A stretch of DNA of 64,000 bases from an uncultured Ectothiorhodospiraceae bacterium (GCA_913055565.1 CAJXKP010000006.1:1-64000); one strand, 5' to 3'. Shown: positions 49,681 through 59,563, counted from the first letter of the stretch. Numbers and translations are program-made. Notes: generated from the letters alone by a model not told the origin.

Positions 49681-51018
49681 CTATGTCGACAAGGTTCTAA
49701 CAAGATTTCCGTAGTCCTCATCCACACCCGTGTCGGACTGCCGTAACTCCGCGATCTTCCGCGATGCGTGCAACACAGTGGTGTGATCCCTGCCCCCAAA
49801 CGCCTCGCCGATCTCGGGTAGGCTATGACTGGTTAACTCCTTCGCGAGTGCCATCGCCACCTGGCGCGGACGGGCGATGGAACGGCTCCGCCGCTTGGAG
49901 AGCAGATCTGCGTGGCGGATCTTGTAGTACTCGGCGACAGTCTTCTGGATATTCTCGATACTGACGAGCTTGTCCTGCAGTGCCAGTAGGTCCCGAAGGG
50001 CGTGCTTTGTGAAATCCAGAGTGATGGCCTGACCGGTGAACTGGGCGTTGGCGAGGACTCGCCGCAGCGCCCCTTCGAGTTCGCGGATGTTCGAACGGAT
50101 GCGCTTGGCAATGAAGAACGCGACCTCATCCGGTAGCTCGTGGCTATCATCCTCTGCCTTGCGCTTGAGGATAGCGACTCGCGTCTCCAGCTCGGGTGGC
50201 TCGATGGCCATAGTCAATCCCCAGCCAAACCGCGACTTCAGCCGTTCCTCCAGGCCATTGACCTCCTTGGGATACCGGTCGCAGGTCATAACAACCTGCT
50301 GCTGGCCTTCCAGCAGCGCATTAAACGTATGGAAAAACTCCTCCTGTGAGCGTTCCTTGCCGGCAAAGAACTGGATATCGTCGATCAGTAGCGCATCAAC
50401 CCCACGGTAATGGCGCTTGAAGGCATCGATAGCGTTGTGCTGGAGCGCCTTAACCATGTCCGCGACGAAGCGCTCCGAGTGGAGATAGATCACCTGGCCG
50501 TAGCGATTGTTCTTCAGCAACTGATTGCCGATGGCATGCATCAGATGCGTCTTGCCCAGGCCAACGCCGCCGTAAATGAACAACGGGTTATATGCTCCTC
50601 CCGGGTTCTCCACGACCTGCATGCTGGCGGCGCGGGCGAGTTGGTTCGACTTGCCCTCAACAAACGTATCGAAGGTGAAATTGGGGTTAAGGCTTGATGC
50701 CGCCGGCTCGGCCACCGCTGCTGGTTGTTCCTCGGGTGAGACATCGTTGCTCGCGGTCGCCTCCGGTGTCCCTACCATCGAGCCCACCACTAGCCGCACC
50801 GCTGGCGGCTGCTGCGGGCGCTGCGTCGTAACAAGCTCCTGGATACGCTCGTAGAAGTGGGTCTCTACCCAATCCCGAACGAAGCGGTTGGGCGCAAAAA
50901 GCCGGAGCTCGCCGTTGCCCTCTTCCGACTGCAGTGGTCGAATCCAGGTATTGAGCTGCTGCGCCGGAACCTCGCGCTGCAATCGATTAAGACAGGCCTG
51001 CCACAGCGTCTCACTCAC
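49681..51018 (-). CDS. dnaA: Chromosomal replication initiator DnaA
   Basis: AAA+ initiator that binds DnaA boxes and melts oriC. 445 residues. Domain I (1 to about 85), a short Ala/Pro/Glu linker (about 85-110), AAA+ domain III with Walker A GGVGLGKT (around residue 150) and Walker B LLIDDIQF, and domain IV helix-turn-helix with the signature [16 protein letters not shown]. DnaA boxes lie on both sides of the gene, consistent with autoregulation and origin function. Confidence 0.99.
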   Translation of the reverse strand: MSETLWQACLNRLQREVPAQQLNTWIRPLQSEEGNGELRLFAPNRFVRDWVETHFYERIQELVTTQRPQQPPAVRLVVGSMVGTPEATASNDVSPEEQPAAVAEPAASSLNPNFTFDTFVEGKSNQLARAASMQVVENPGGAYNPLFIYGGVGLGKTHLMHAIGNQLLKNNRYGQVIYLHSERFVADMVKALQHNAIDAFKRHYRGVDALLIDDIQFFAGKERSQEEFFHTFNALLEGQQQVVMTCDRYPKEVNGLEERLKSRFGWGLTMAIEPPELETRVAILKRKAEDDSHELPDEVAFFIAKRIRSNIRELEGALRRVLANAQFTGQAITLDFTKHALRDLLALQDKLVSIENIQKTVAEYYKIRHADLLSKRRSRSIARPRQVAMALAKELTSHSLPEIGEAFGGRDHTTVLHASRKIAELRQSDTGVDEDYGNLVRTLST

Positions 51019-51102
51019 GTTCTACTCCTACGCCTTGGCATTACTAGGGAAGGGCGGGGGCGTTACCTTTCAGGCGACGGAGTCTAACCCTGTCCCCGCT
51101 AG

Positions 51103-51111
51103 TTATCCACA
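51103..51111 (+). promoter_or_regulatory. DnaA box upstream of dnaA
   Basis: Perfect TTATCCACA, 85 bases upstream of the dnaA start. Likely a dnaA autoregulation site or origin box. Confidence 0.8.
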
Positions 51112-51172
51112 ATCCGTTCACAGCCATGGACCATCCCGCTGGTGCCCCAGCCCAAGGGCTGATTGCGTTGAA

Positions 51173-51202
51173 TTGACGCCAATCCATAGGCCCGGCTACA
51201 CT
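51173..51202 (+). promoter_or_regulatory. Predicted sigma-70 promoter of rpmH operon
   Basis: -35 TTGACG (51173-51178), 18-base spacer, -10 TACACT (51197-51202). Start would be near 51209, giving a leader of about 60 bases before rpmH. Confidence 0.65.
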
Positions 51203-51269
51203 GCGCGGCTTATCTGGGCATGGTCTCGATGGCGGCCCAACCCTTCATGCGCCATAAGCGGGGTCGAAT

Positions 51270-51404
51270 ATGAAACGCACGTATCAACCGAGCGTCATCA
51301 AGCGAAAGCGCAACCACGGTTTTCGGGCGCGCATGGCAAGTGCCAGTGGGCGCAAGGTTATCGCTCGCCGCCGCGCCAAGGGCCGTCACCGGCTTACTAA
51401 ATAG
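51270..51404 (+). CDS. rpmH: 50S ribosomal protein L34
   Basis: 44-residue, very basic ribosomal protein, full length and canonical: begins [20 protein letters not shown], contains the [20 protein letters not shown] core and ends RLTK. It lies two bases upstream of rnpA and starts the conserved rpmH-rnpA-yidD-yidC-mnmE run. Expressed from the TTGACG/TACACT promoter upstream. Confidence 0.98.
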   Translation: MKRTYQPSVIKRKRNHGFRARMASASGRKVIARRRAKGRHRLTK

Positions 51405-51406
51405 AG

Positions 51407-51769
51407 TTGGCCTCGCCGGGCACGGGTCCGGCCAAGCTGCCGCGCTCAGCGCGGCTGACACAGAGCCGGGCCTTCAATCGAGTATTCCAGGATGCGTCTC
51501 GCATCCGCAATCGCTATTTCACGATACTTTACCGGTATGGCCCTGAGCAGCACGCGCGGCTTGGCATGGCCGTCTCGCGCCGCACGGCGCCCAAGGCGAC
51601 CGATCGCAGCCGGATCAAGCGGATCATCCGTGAGACCTTCCGGCAACGCCAGCGCCGACTCGAGGCCTACGATATCGTGGTAATCGCTAAGGCATCCGCT
51701 CGCGGGGCCGAGCGCCGCGAACTCCACGAATGCCTCGGCCGTCTCTGGGAGCGGCTCGCGCAGCAATGA
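51407..51769 (+). CDS. rnpA: Ribonuclease P protein component
   Basis: Basic protein subunit of RNase P that assists the catalytic RNA in tRNA 5' maturation. 120 residues from TTG 51407, two bases after the rpmH stop; no ATG or GTG is available in frame before the conserved part (LPRSARLTQSRAFNRVFQ). The RNR-type RNA-binding motif is seen as ATDRSRIKRIIRETFR. The end overlaps yidD by four bases (ATGA). Confidence 0.95.
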   Translation: MASPGTGPAKLPRSARLTQSRAFNRVFQDASRIRNRYFTILYRYGPEQHARLGMAVSRRTAPKATDRSRIKRIIRETFRQRQRRLEAYDIVVIAKASARGAERRELHECLGRLWERLAQQ

Positions 51770-52002
51770 CACGCATCCTGGTTGCGATCATCAAGGTCTA
51801 CCGCCTCGTGCTGAGCCCGCTGATTGGGCCGAGATGCCGATTCCTCCCGACTTGCTCGGACTACGCTCAGCAGGCCGTGCTGAGCCACGGATGGCGTCGC
51901 GGCGGCCTGCTCGCATTACGCCGCCTCCTGCGGTGCCATCCTCTCAGCGCGGGTGGTCTCGACCCCGTACCCGAGTGCCGATGCCATAGGACCAGTAACT
52001 AA
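51766..52002 (+). CDS. yidD: Membrane protein insertion efficiency factor YidD
   Basis: 78-residue amphipathic protein that aids YidC/Sec-dependent membrane insertion. N-terminal helix ILVAIIKVYRLVLSPLIG, then the family motif CRFLPTCSDYA with two cysteines, and LLRCHPLSAGGLDPVP. ATG 51766 overlaps the rnpA stop and its own stop overlaps the yidC start by one base, so translation of rnpA-yidD-yidC is tightly coupled. Confidence 0.95.
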   Translation: MTRILVAIIKVYRLVLSPLIGPRCRFLPTCSDYAQQAVLSHGWRRGGLLALRRLLRCHPLSAGGLDPVPECRCHRTSN

Positions 52003-53723
52003 TGCAGCAACTCCGCATCTTCCTGCTCGCCGCCCTCACGGCCTTGTCGCTGTTGCTATGGCAAGCCTGGCAAGCCGATTATGGCTCGAGCCCTCAGCCC
52101 ACCGCCGACCGTCGTGCCGACTCAAGCGATAGCGCCGCGTCTGAACCGAGTAGCGCCCCCGCGCCCGCCGATTCCTCAGCGACATCCGCGCCAGCCCAAG
52201 ACAACAGTGACGGAGCCTCAGAGCAATCGCGTGACCGCGGCGGCGAGCGTATCCATGTCGCGACGGATCTCCTCGAGATCGAACTCAGCCCACAGGGTGG
52301 TGGCATCGTCACTGCCCGACTAAAAGAGCACACCATCTCAGCGGATAACCCTGAGCCCTTTACGCTCATGAGCGCTTCCGCGCCCGCCTTTACGGCGCAA
52401 ATCGGGCTCAGTAGCCAGGATGCCTCCGCTCCGGGCCATACGGGTAACTGGTCCGCGCCGCAGCAGAACTACGAGCTCAAGGCGTCCGACGACCAGCTGG
52501 TTGTGCCGCTGCGATGGACCGCACCTGACGGCACCGAGGTCCTGCGCCGCTACACCTTTCGCCGCGATAGCTACGTCATTAACGTCGACCACCAGATTAC
52601 CAACAAAGGCGACGATGAGCGCTCGTACTTTCAGTACACTCGACTGCTGCGTGAACCCACAAGCGGCGATCAGGCCTTCCTGGGCGCACGTAGCTTCATC
52701 GGTGGTGTCATCTCAAGGCCCGACGAGCCCTATACCAAGTACGACTTCGACGACATAAGCGACGGCGCCTTCGACCAGACCGTGACGAACGGCTGGGTCG
52801 CCATGATCCAGCACTATTTCCTCGCCGCCGTTATACCAACCCGCGACGAGGGCTACCGTATCGCAACCAATCGCGCTGGCGAGGGCCGGATCCTGGGGAC
52901 ATATTCCCCTGTAACCCGTGTCCCCGCGGGCGGGACTAGCGAATTGGCTACCCGGTTGTTCGTCGGCCCCAAGGAGCAGGACCGTCTCGACGCCGTCGCC
53001 GATGATCTCCAACTTACCGTGGATTACGGCTGGTTCCACGTACTCTCGAAGCCCCTGTTTGAGGTCCTCAACTGGATCCATGGCTGGGTTGGCAACTGGG
53101 GCTGGTCCATTATGATCCTGGTGCTGCTAATCAAGCTGGTGTTCTACAAGCTCTCGGAGACCAGCTATCGCTCCATGGCCCGCATGCGCAAGCTCCAGCC
53201 CAAGATGCAGGAGCTGCGTGAGCGCTACAGCGATGACAAGCAGCGCATGAACCAGGAGATCATGGAGCTGTACAAGCGCGAGAAGGTCAATCCGCTCGGC
53301 GGCTGCCTGCCGATCCTCATCCAGATCCCGGTCTTTATCGCCCTGTACTGGGTCTTGCTGGAGAGCGTCGAGCTACGGCAGGCCCCCTGGATCCTCTGGA
53401 TCGACGATCTCGCCAAGCGCGACCCGCTGTATGTCTTGCCCGTCCTCATGGGGCTGAGTATGTTCCTGCAGCAAAAGCTCAACCCAGCGCCAATGGATCC
53501 TATCCAGCAGAAGGTGATGATGAGTCTGCCGTTTGTCTTCACGATCTTCTTCGCCTTCTTCCCGGCGGGTCTGGTGCTGTACTGGGTAAGCAATAATTCC
53601 CTGTCCATCCTCCAGCAGTGGATCATCACCCGCCGCGTCGAATCCGGTAACGATGACGACGGCGACAACAGCGGTGGCCTGATCAAGCGCGCTACCCAGC
53701 GTTTGCTCCCCGCCAAGAGCTAA
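52002..53723 (+). CDS. yidC: Membrane protein insertase YidC
   Basis: Inner-membrane insertase/foldase for membrane proteins such as the F0 c subunit encoded nearby. 573 residues. First membrane helix at about 5-22, an Ala/Ser/Pro-rich linker, the large periplasmic beta-domain (about 70-340), then the conserved five-helix core from about 345 (LFEVLNWIHGWVGNWGWSI) with the hydrophilic-groove arginine region and the ending helix near FFPAGLVLYWVSNNSLSI. The longer acidic linker fits a high-salt lifestyle but is not proof. Confidence 0.98.
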   Translation: MQQLRIFLLAALTALSLLLWQAWQADYGSSPQPTADRRADSSDSAASEPSSAPAPADSSATSAPAQDNSDGASEQSRDRGGERIHVATDLLEIELSPQGGGIVTARLKEHTISADNPEPFTLMSASAPAFTAQIGLSSQDASAPGHTGNWSAPQQNYELKASDDQLVVPLRWTAPDGTEVLRRYTFRRDSYVINVDHQITNKGDDERSYFQYTRLLREPTSGDQAFLGARSFIGGVISRPDEPYTKYDFDDISDGAFDQTVTNGWVAMIQHYFLAAVIPTRDEGYRIATNRAGEGRILGTYSPVTRVPAGGTSELATRLFVGPKEQDRLDAVADDLQLTVDYGWFHVLSKPLFEVLNWIHGWVGNWGWSIMILVLLIKLVFYKLSETSYRSMARMRKLQPKMQELRERYSDDKQRMNQEIMELYKREKVNPLGGCLPILIQIPVFIALYWVLLESVELRQAPWILWIDDLAKRDPLYVLPVLMGLSMFLQQKLNPAPMDPIQQKVMMSLPFVFTIFFAFFPAGLVLYWVSNNSLSILQQWIITRRVESGNDDDGDNSGGLIKRATQRLLPAKS

Positions 53724-53728
53724 TCGGC

Positions 53729-55078
53729 ATGACCGGCAACGACGGGGATACCATCGTCGCCCGGGCGACACCGCCCGGGCGCGGTGGTGTCGCCGTCGTT
53801 CGTGTTAGTGGCCCCCGTGTAGGCGCCCTTGCTACCGCCATCATCGGCAGCCTCCCAGTCCCGAGGCGAGCCACCTTTACCCGTTTCCGCGGCGCTGATG
53901 GCCAGGTCCTCGACGAGGGGCTAGCCCTCTATTTCCCGCAGCCCGGCTCCTTTACGGGTGAGGACGTCCTCGAGCTGCACGGTCACGGCGGGGATGTCGT
54001 TGTGGCTCGTCTGATCCAACGCCTACAGGCGCTGGGGGCGCGCGCCGCCCAACCCGGGGAATTCTCCCGGCGGGCCTTCATCAACGGCCGCATGGATCTC
54101 AGTCAGGCGGAGGCCATTGCGGATCTTATCGACGCCCGAAGCGAGGCCGCGGCCCGCGCGGCGATGCGGTCGCTCGCTGGCGAGTTCGGCCGCGTCGTTC
54201 ATGCCCTGGTCGAGGCAACCACGGAGCTCCGCGTCCACGTAGAATCCGCCATCGACTTCCCCGACGAGGCCATCGACATCGCTAGCGATTCGGCCGTGCG
54301 CGATGGCCTCGCCCGCCTGGACACGGAGCTTGAATCGACCCTGGCGAGCGCCCACCGGGGCCGCGCCCTGCGCGATGGCATGCAGGTCGTCATCATCGGT
54401 GACCCGAACGTCGGTAAATCGACGCTCCTCAATCGCCTCGCGGGCGAGGATAGCGCCATCGTCACGGAGATTCCCGGCACCACGCGCGATACCCTGCGCG
54501 AGGATCTCATCATCGACGGCATGCCACTGCAGGTGGTGGATACCGCCGGGCTTCGCGATAGCGACGACGCTATCGAGCAGGAGGGCGTCCGCCGCGCTTG
54601 GCAAGCGGTTGGCCACTGTGACCGGGTGCTCCTGGTCACCGAAGCGGCTACGGCACCGAGTGCCGCGGAGGCACGGATCCTCGCTGAGTTACCCGATGGC
54701 CTAGACGCCACCGTGATTCGCAATAAGATCGATCTCAGCGACCACGCCGCTGGCTTGATCCCAGCTACCGAGCCACCCTGTATCGGTGTGAGTGCGACCA
54801 CGGGTGAGGGCCTGGATGGCCTGCGTGAGCACCTTCGCAGCCTCATGGGGCTAGCCGATGCTGGCGGTGACTACTCGGCCCGCCAGCGCCACGTCGATGC
54901 CCTAAGGCGTGCCGGCGAGCATCTAGCCACGGCGCAGCGTCAAGCGGATGCCGGCGCCGCTGAGCTCATGGCTGAGGAGCTGGCTCACCTCCAAACCGCC
55001 CTTGGTGAGATTACGGGCGAGGTCAGCTCGGACGATCTACTGGGACGCATCTTTAGCACCTTTTGTATCGGTAAGTAG
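53729..55078 (+). CDS. mnmE: tRNA modification GTPase MnmE
   Basis: With MnmG installs the carboxymethylaminomethyl group on wobble uridine 34. 449 residues. N-terminal folate-binding domain (DTIVARATPPGRGGVAVVRVSG), helical domain, inserted G domain with GDPNVGKS (about residue 225), the DTAGLRDS switch II region and NKID, and the C-terminal FCIGK with its conserved cysteine. Five bases after yidC, so part of the same operon. Confidence 0.98.
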   Translation: MTGNDGDTIVARATPPGRGGVAVVRVSGPRVGALATAIIGSLPVPRRATFTRFRGADGQVLDEGLALYFPQPGSFTGEDVLELHGHGGDVVVARLIQRLQALGARAAQPGEFSRRAFINGRMDLSQAEAIADLIDARSEAAARAAMRSLAGEFGRVVHALVEATTELRVHVESAIDFPDEAIDIASDSAVRDGLARLDTELESTLASAHRGRALRDGMQVVIIGDPNVGKSTLLNRLAGEDSAIVTEIPGTTRDTLREDLIIDGMPLQVVDTAGLRDSDDAIEQEGVRRAWQAVGHCDRVLLVTEAATAPSAAEARILAELPDGLDATVIRNKIDLSDHAAGLIPATEPPCIGVSATTGEGLDGLREHLRSLMGLADAGGDYSARQRHVDALRRAGEHLATAQRQADAGAAELMAEELAHLQTALGEITGEVSSDDLLGRIFSTFCIGK

Positions 55079-55287
55079 GGTGCCTCTCCAGCAATTCTCG
55101 TTTCGGCCGTCGAGCTGGCCGCGTTACCTCCTGCCGAGGGACGCCATAAACCTTCCCAGGCGGCTCGACGGCGGCCTTCCCTGGCCGCAGCCGCCCCCGG
55201 CCGGGAGTAACGCGACCACGCGCGCCGATCCTTGCCGCCTCTCGATGCGCGACCTAGACTGGGTCGGCTAGACTGCCAACGGGCATT
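55079..55287. other. mnmE-mnmG intergenic region carrying the dispersed repeat
   Basis: 209 bases without a gene; 55090-55220 is copy 2 of the dispersed repeat. The remaining 55221-55287 would hold any mnmG promoter and leader, none recognised. Confidence 0.7.
55090..55220 (+). repeat. Dispersed intergenic repeat, copy 2
   Basis: Aligns end to end with the minus strand of 19183-19314. Exact blocks include AGCAATTCTCGT at the left edge, CCGAGGGACGCCATAAACC and GGCTCGACGGCGGCCTTCCC in the core, and ACGCGACCAC at the right edge. The differing bases cluster between these blocks, and small length changes are few. The core folds as a bulged hairpin. It separates mnmE from mnmG and may act as a terminator or RNA-stability element. 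Confidence 0.8.
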
Positions 55288-57189
55288 GTGAGGATGGATT
55301 TGGGCTCATCACGTCAGTTTGATGTCATCGTTGTTGGTGGCGGCCACGCCGGCACTGAGGCGGCGCTCGCGTCGGCCCGAGCAGGTGCCTCGACGCTGTT
55401 GTTAACGCACAGCATCGAGGCCATCGGGGCGATGAGCTGTAATCCGGCGATCGGTGGCATCGGTAAGGGCCATCTCGTTCGCGAGATCGATGCCATGGGC
55501 GGCGCGATGGCGCGCGCCGCCGATGCGGCGGGCATCCAATTCCGCGTGCTCAATGCCCGTAAGGGAGCCGCCGTTCGAGCTACGCGCGCGCAGGCCGATC
55601 GCAGCCTCTACGCGGCCGCCATCCGCCGGCTCGTGGAAGGCCAGCCGGGACTGCACCTGTTTCAGCAGAGCGTCGATGATCTGATCGTTGACGATGATAC
55701 CGTGCGCGGTGTCCAGACCCAGATGGGGCTCGCCTTCTACGCCCCGACGGTTGTGCTTACCGTTGGAACCTTCCTGGGCGGTCAAATCCACGTCGGTGAC
55801 ATGAATCAGCAGGGTGGTCGCGCCGGTGCGCCGCCATCGAACGCCCTGTCGCAGCGACTGCGGGCGTTGCCGTTTCGAGTCGATCGCCTGAAAACGGGGA
55901 CGCCACCACGCATCGACGCCCGAACGATTGACCTCGCACGCCTGGAGGAGCAACCCGGAGATAGCGACGAGCCCTATTTCTCGTTGTGGAGCCGTGGTGA
56001 TGAGCATCCCCAGCAGCTGCCGTGTCATATCGCTCGCACGAACGCACGTACCCACGAGATCATTAGCGCTGGGTTGGATCGCTCACCGATCTATGGCGGT
56101 GGCATTGAGGGACCGGGTCCGCGCTACTGCCCCTCCATCGAGGACAAGGTAGTGCGCTTCAGCGACAAAGACCACCACCAGATCTTTGTCGAGCCTGAAG
56201 GCCTGACGAGCCATGAGGTCTATCCCAATGGCCTATCCACAAGCCTCCCATTCGAGCTCCAAGAGGCGTTCGTTCGCTCGATTGCGGGCTTCGAAACCGC
56301 GCATATCACGCGCCCGGGCTACGCCATTGAGTACGACTTCCTCGACCCGCGGGATCTCGCACCGAGCCTGGAGACCCACTGGATCGCCGGCCTTTATCTA
56401 GCCGGCCAGATCAACGGTACCACCGGCTACGAGGAGGCCGCGGCGCAGGGGCTGGTCGCGGGTATTAACGCCGCCGCTGCCGTCCACGGTCGTGAACCTT
56501 GGCTGCCGCGCCGAGACCAGGCCTATATCGGTGTCCTCATCGACGATCTGATAACCCGGGGCACGCGCGAGCCCTACCGCATGTTTACCAGCCGGGCCGA
56601 ATATAGGCTCCAATTACGCGAGGACAACGCGGACCTACGCCTGACCCCCATCGCCCGTGAGCATGGGCTTATCGACGACGGCGCCTGGCAACGCTTTGAG
56701 GCGTATCGCGCGGCCGTTGCCGCGGAATGGGATCGTCTCGAGCGCACCCGCGTGCGGCCGAGCGACATCGATGTCGCGGACGCCGAGCGCGTGTTGGGTG
56801 GGCCCCTGCGCCATGAACAGAGCCTATTGGATCTGCTGCGCCGCCCGGATGTCAGCTACCAGGCATTGGTCTCGTTACCCGCAGCGCAATCCGGGGTTAC
56901 TGATGAGCGGGTCGCTAACCAGGTCGCAGTGCAGGCCAAGTACGCCGGTTACGTCGCGCGCCAGGAGCGCGAGGTGGCGCGCCATACGCGCGACGAGGCT
57001 GTGGCATTGCCGTCGGATATTGATTACACGGAGGTGATGGGCCTGTCCAATGAGGTGCGCGAGAAACTGGCCGCGCATCGCCCGGCGACGATCGGCCAGG
57101 CGAGCCGTATCCCGGGTATCACACCCGCTGCGCTATCGCTGCTGCTGGTTCATCTGAAGAAGACGGCCCAGCTGGCGCGTACTGGCTGA
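55288..57189 (+). CDS. mnmG: tRNA uridine 5-carboxymethylaminomethyl modification enzyme MnmG
   Basis: FAD enzyme (GidA) partner of MnmE. 633 residues. FAD motif [14 protein letters not shown] near the N-terminus; family signatures [62 protein letters not shown] and TSRAEYRL. The start may be GTG 55288 or ATG 55294; the second gives the shorter usual N-terminus, neither has a well-placed ribosome site. One base separates its stop from rsmG. Confidence 0.97.
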   Translation: MRMDLGSSRQFDVIVVGGGHAGTEAALASARAGASTLLLTHSIEAIGAMSCNPAIGGIGKGHLVREIDAMGGAMARAADAAGIQFRVLNARKGAAVRATRAQADRSLYAAAIRRLVEGQPGLHLFQQSVDDLIVDDDTVRGVQTQMGLAFYAPTVVLTVGTFLGGQIHVGDMNQQGGRAGAPPSNALSQRLRALPFRVDRLKTGTPPRIDARTIDLARLEEQPGDSDEPYFSLWSRGDEHPQQLPCHIARTNARTHEIISAGLDRSPIYGGGIEGPGPRYCPSIEDKVVRFSDKDHHQIFVEPEGLTSHEVYPNGLSTSLPFELQEAFVRSIAGFETAHITRPGYAIEYDFLDPRDLAPSLETHWIAGLYLAGQINGTTGYEEAAAQGLVAGINAAAAVHGREPWLPRRDQAYIGVLIDDLITRGTREPYRMFTSRAEYRLQLREDNADLRLTPIAREHGLIDDGAWQRFEAYRAAVAAEWDRLERTRVRPSDIDVADAERVLGGPLRHEQSLLDLLRRPDVSYQALVSLPAAQSGVTDERVANQVAVQAKYAGYVARQEREVARHTRDEAVALPSDIDYTEVMGLSNEVREKLAAHRPATIGQASRIPGITPAALSLLLVHLKKTAQLARTG

Positions 57190-57190
57190 G

Positions 57191-57826
57191 GTGGTGACGG
57201 ACCTCGCTGCCGCCATCCGGGAGAGCCTAGCGGCATCCGATCAGTCCGAGCTCTGGCTCGCCGCCGACCCGCTGGGCCGCTATTTAGACCTCCTGGCCCG
57301 CTGGAATCGCGCCTACAACCTCTCCGCTGTGCGCGATCCGGCGGCCATGGTTACTCGCCACGTTGCGGATAGCCTGAGCGTGCGCCCCTGGCTACCTGAT
57401 GGCCGCCTGCTCGATATCGGTACCGGCCCCGGATTACCCGGTCTGGTGATCGCCATCGTCGAACCCAATCGGCCTGTCGTCCTCCTGGATAGCAGCGCCA
57501 AAAAGGTGCGGTTCTTGAGGCAGACGGCCATCGAGCTTGGTCTGACTAACACCACGGCTGTTCATGCACGCGCCGATAGCTGGGGCGGTGACGGCAGTTA
57601 CGAGGCCATCGTCAGCCGCGCCTTTTCGTCATTAACGACGTTTTGGGCGCTAGCCGAGCCCCTGCTGGCTGACAACAGACAGGTATTCGCCATGAAGGGT
57701 CAATACCCCGAGGCCGAGTTGGCGGCCCTGCCCGGGGAGGGGGTATCATGCACCGTTAATCGCCTTAACGTTCCCGGACTTGATGGCGACCGCCATCTGG
57801 TTCGTCTGAGCCGGGCGAGCTCCTGA
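57191..57826 (+). CDS. rsmG: 16S rRNA (guanine-527-N7)-methyltransferase RsmG
   Basis: SAM-dependent methyltransferase (GidB) for G527 of 16S rRNA. 211 residues. Motif I LLDIGTGPGLPGLVIAI, the LDSSAKKVRFL acidic-loop segment, and the family stretch LLARWNRAYNLSAVRDP with the HVADSL motif. GTG 57191 (or GTG 57194) is the start, right after the mnmG stop, indicating coupled translation. Loss of this gene gives low-level streptomycin resistance in other bacteria. Confidence 0.96.
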   Translation: MVTDLAAAIRESLAASDQSELWLAADPLGRYLDLLARWNRAYNLSAVRDPAAMVTRHVADSLSVRPWLPDGRLLDIGTGPGLPGLVIAIVEPNRPVVLLDSSAKKVRFLRQTAIELGLTNTTAVHARADSWGGDGSYEAIVSRAFSSLTTFWALAEPLLADNRQVFAMKGQYPEAELAALPGEGVSCTVNRLNVPGLDGDRHLVRLSRASS

Positions 57827-57845
57827 TGCCGACCGAGGATGGTCC

Positions 57846-58640
57846 ATGAGTCGAACAATGGCCGTTGCGAATCAGAAGGGTGGCGTCGGCAAAACGACGA
57901 CCTGTGTCAATCTCGCGGCCTCGCTTGCCGCCAACCATCGGCGTGTGCTGCTGGTGGATATGGACCCACAGGGCAACGCGACCGTCGGCTGCGGCTTCAA
58001 TAAGAATGCCCTCGCGCGCACCAACTACGACGTCCTGCTCGGCGAGGCCGACATCCAGAACGTGGCGTTCCAGGTCACTGATGCCGGCTTTACCTTGCTG
58101 CCCGCGAACGGCGATCTGACCGCGGCCGAGGTGGCCCTCATGGAAGACCATGAGGGCCGGGAACGTCGCCTCGCCGAGCTCCTCGCCGCCGTCGATGATG
58201 CCTATGACTACATCCTTCTGGATTGCCCGCCGTCGCTAAACATCCTCACCGTTAACGCCCTGGTAGCCGCCCACTGGGTCTTCATCCCGATCCAGTGCGA
58301 GTATTACGCCTTGGAGGGGCTTACGGCCTTGTTGGATACCATTCGTCGCGTCCAGCGTACGGCCAATCCTTCGCTGGAGATCGAGGGATTGCTTCGAACC
58401 ATGTTCGACGGGCGTAACAACCTCGCCAACCAAGTCGGTGACCAGCTCATCGAGTACTTTGAAGACAAGGTCTATCGGACTCAGATACCGCGCAACGTAC
58501 GCCTCGCCGAAGCGCCTAGCCATGGTAGCCCCGTCTTGCAGTACGACCGTACGTCGCGCGGCGCCGTTGCCTACATGGCGGTCGCCTCGGAGATGCTACG
58601 GCGCCAGGGTGCAACGGCGAAATCGGCCAGCGTGAGCTAG
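57846..58640 (+). CDS. parA: Chromosome-partition ATPase ParA (Soj)
   Basis: Walker-type ATPase that positions ParB-parS complexes. 264 residues. Deviant Walker A KGGVGKTT (about residue 12-19), Walker A' VDMDPQGNAT, and Walker B ILLDCPPSL. No N-terminal DNA-binding extension, as in chromosomal ParA. Followed ten bases later by parB; parS sites lie in recF. Confidence 0.97.
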   Translation: MSRTMAVANQKGGVGKTTTCVNLAASLAANHRRVLLVDMDPQGNATVGCGFNKNALARTNYDVLLGEADIQNVAFQVTDAGFTLLPANGDLTAAEVALMEDHEGRERRLAELLAAVDDAYDYILLDCPPSLNILTVNALVAAHWVFIPIQCEYYALEGLTALLDTIRRVQRTANPSLEIEGLLRTMFDGRNNLANQVGDQLIEYFEDKVYRTQIPRNVRLAEAPSHGSPVLQYDRTSRGAVAYMAVASEMLRRQGATAKSASVS

Positions 58641-58650
58641 AGGGGATGGC

Positions 58651-59523
58651 ATGACCAAGCGTCAACGTGGGCTAGGGCGGGGATTGGACGCCCTGCTCGG
58701 CGACATGCCCGAGACCGAGGCGGATACCGAGCGCGCCGCTGCCGAGGGCGAGCTTCGGGAGCTTGCCATTGAGGCAATCGAGCGCGGGCGCTATCAGCCG
58801 CGTGCCGGTTTCGATCCCGAGGCACTCCAGGAGCTCGCCAATTCCATCCAGGCGCAGGGCGTTGTGCAACCGATCGTGGTCCGCGCTCTAGGCGACGAGC
58901 GCTTCGAGCTGATCGCGGGCGAGCGACGCTGGCGCGCCGCCCAGCAGGCGGGTCTGGCGACGATCCCGGCGCTGGTGCGTAGCGTCTCGGATGAGGCGGC
59001 GATCGCTGTCGGTCTCATCGAAAACATCCAGCGCGAGGACCTCAACCCCCTGGAGGAGGCTAGCGCCTTGCGTCGTCTGACCCAGGACTTCGGCCTTACC
59101 CACCAGTCGGTCGCGGAGGCCGTGGGGCGCTCGCGGGCCAGCGTCTCTAACCTGCTCCGCCTGCTTGAGCTGGCCCCCGAGGTCCGAACCCTGATCGGTG
59201 AACGGCGCCTGGAGATGGGCCACGCCCGGGCGCTCGCCGGCCTCGATAGCGCGCGCCAGGCCGAGGTCGCCCACCGCGTGGTCGCCAAGGGGCTATCCGT
59301 GCGTGAGACCGAGGCCCTGGTGCGACGCCTATTATCGGAGGAATCCGCGCCCGCTCCCGAAGCGCGTGAACCTGATCCCAACATCCAACGTCTGCAGGAG
59401 GATCTCGGCTCCCGTCTCGGCGCCAATGTGGAGATCAAACACGGCCAAAAGGGCAATGGCCAGCTCGTTATACGCTACAACAGCCTGGACGAGCTCGACG
59501 GCATCCTGGAACACATCCGCTAG
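58651..59523 (+). CDS. parB: Chromosome-partition protein ParB (Spo0J)
   Basis: CTP-dependent clamp that loads at parS and spreads. 290 residues. N-terminal CTPase domain with IERGRYQPRAGFD, the LIAGERRWRAAQQAG motif (box II arginines) and ENIQREDLNPLEEA; helix-turn-helix around 150-180 (THQSVAEAVGRSRASVSNLLRL) and a C-terminal dimerisation domain ending LDGILEHIR. Its sites are readable at 47310 and 47931. Confidence 0.97.
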   Translation: MTKRQRGLGRGLDALLGDMPETEADTERAAAEGELRELAIEAIERGRYQPRAGFDPEALQELANSIQAQGVVQPIVVRALGDERFELIAGERRWRAAQQAGLATIPALVRSVSDEAAIAVGLIENIQREDLNPLEEASALRRLTQDFGLTHQSVAEAVGRSRASVSNLLRLLELAPEVRTLIGERRLEMGHARALAGLDSARQAEVAHRVVAKGLSVRETEALVRRLLSEESAPAPEAREPDPNIQRLQEDLGSRLGANVEIKHGQKGNGQLVIRYNSLDELDGILEHIR

Positions 59524-59563
59524 GAACGACGGAACCGCTCACCCGAGCCTCCGGCCGCTGAGC

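Larger units (their letters stand above)
51019..51269. other. dnaA-rpmH divergent region, part of putative oriC
   Basis: 251 bases between divergent dnaA and rpmH. Contains a perfect DnaA box at 51103-51111 and the rpmH promoter at 51173-51202. In pseudomonads oriC lies in this same gap. Gene direction changes here, consistent with diverging replication forks. Confidence 0.65.

Noticed and set aside
52081-52323. Ser/Arg-rich alternative frame in yidC linker
   Set aside because: Low complexity shadow of the YidC Ala/Ser/Pro linker.
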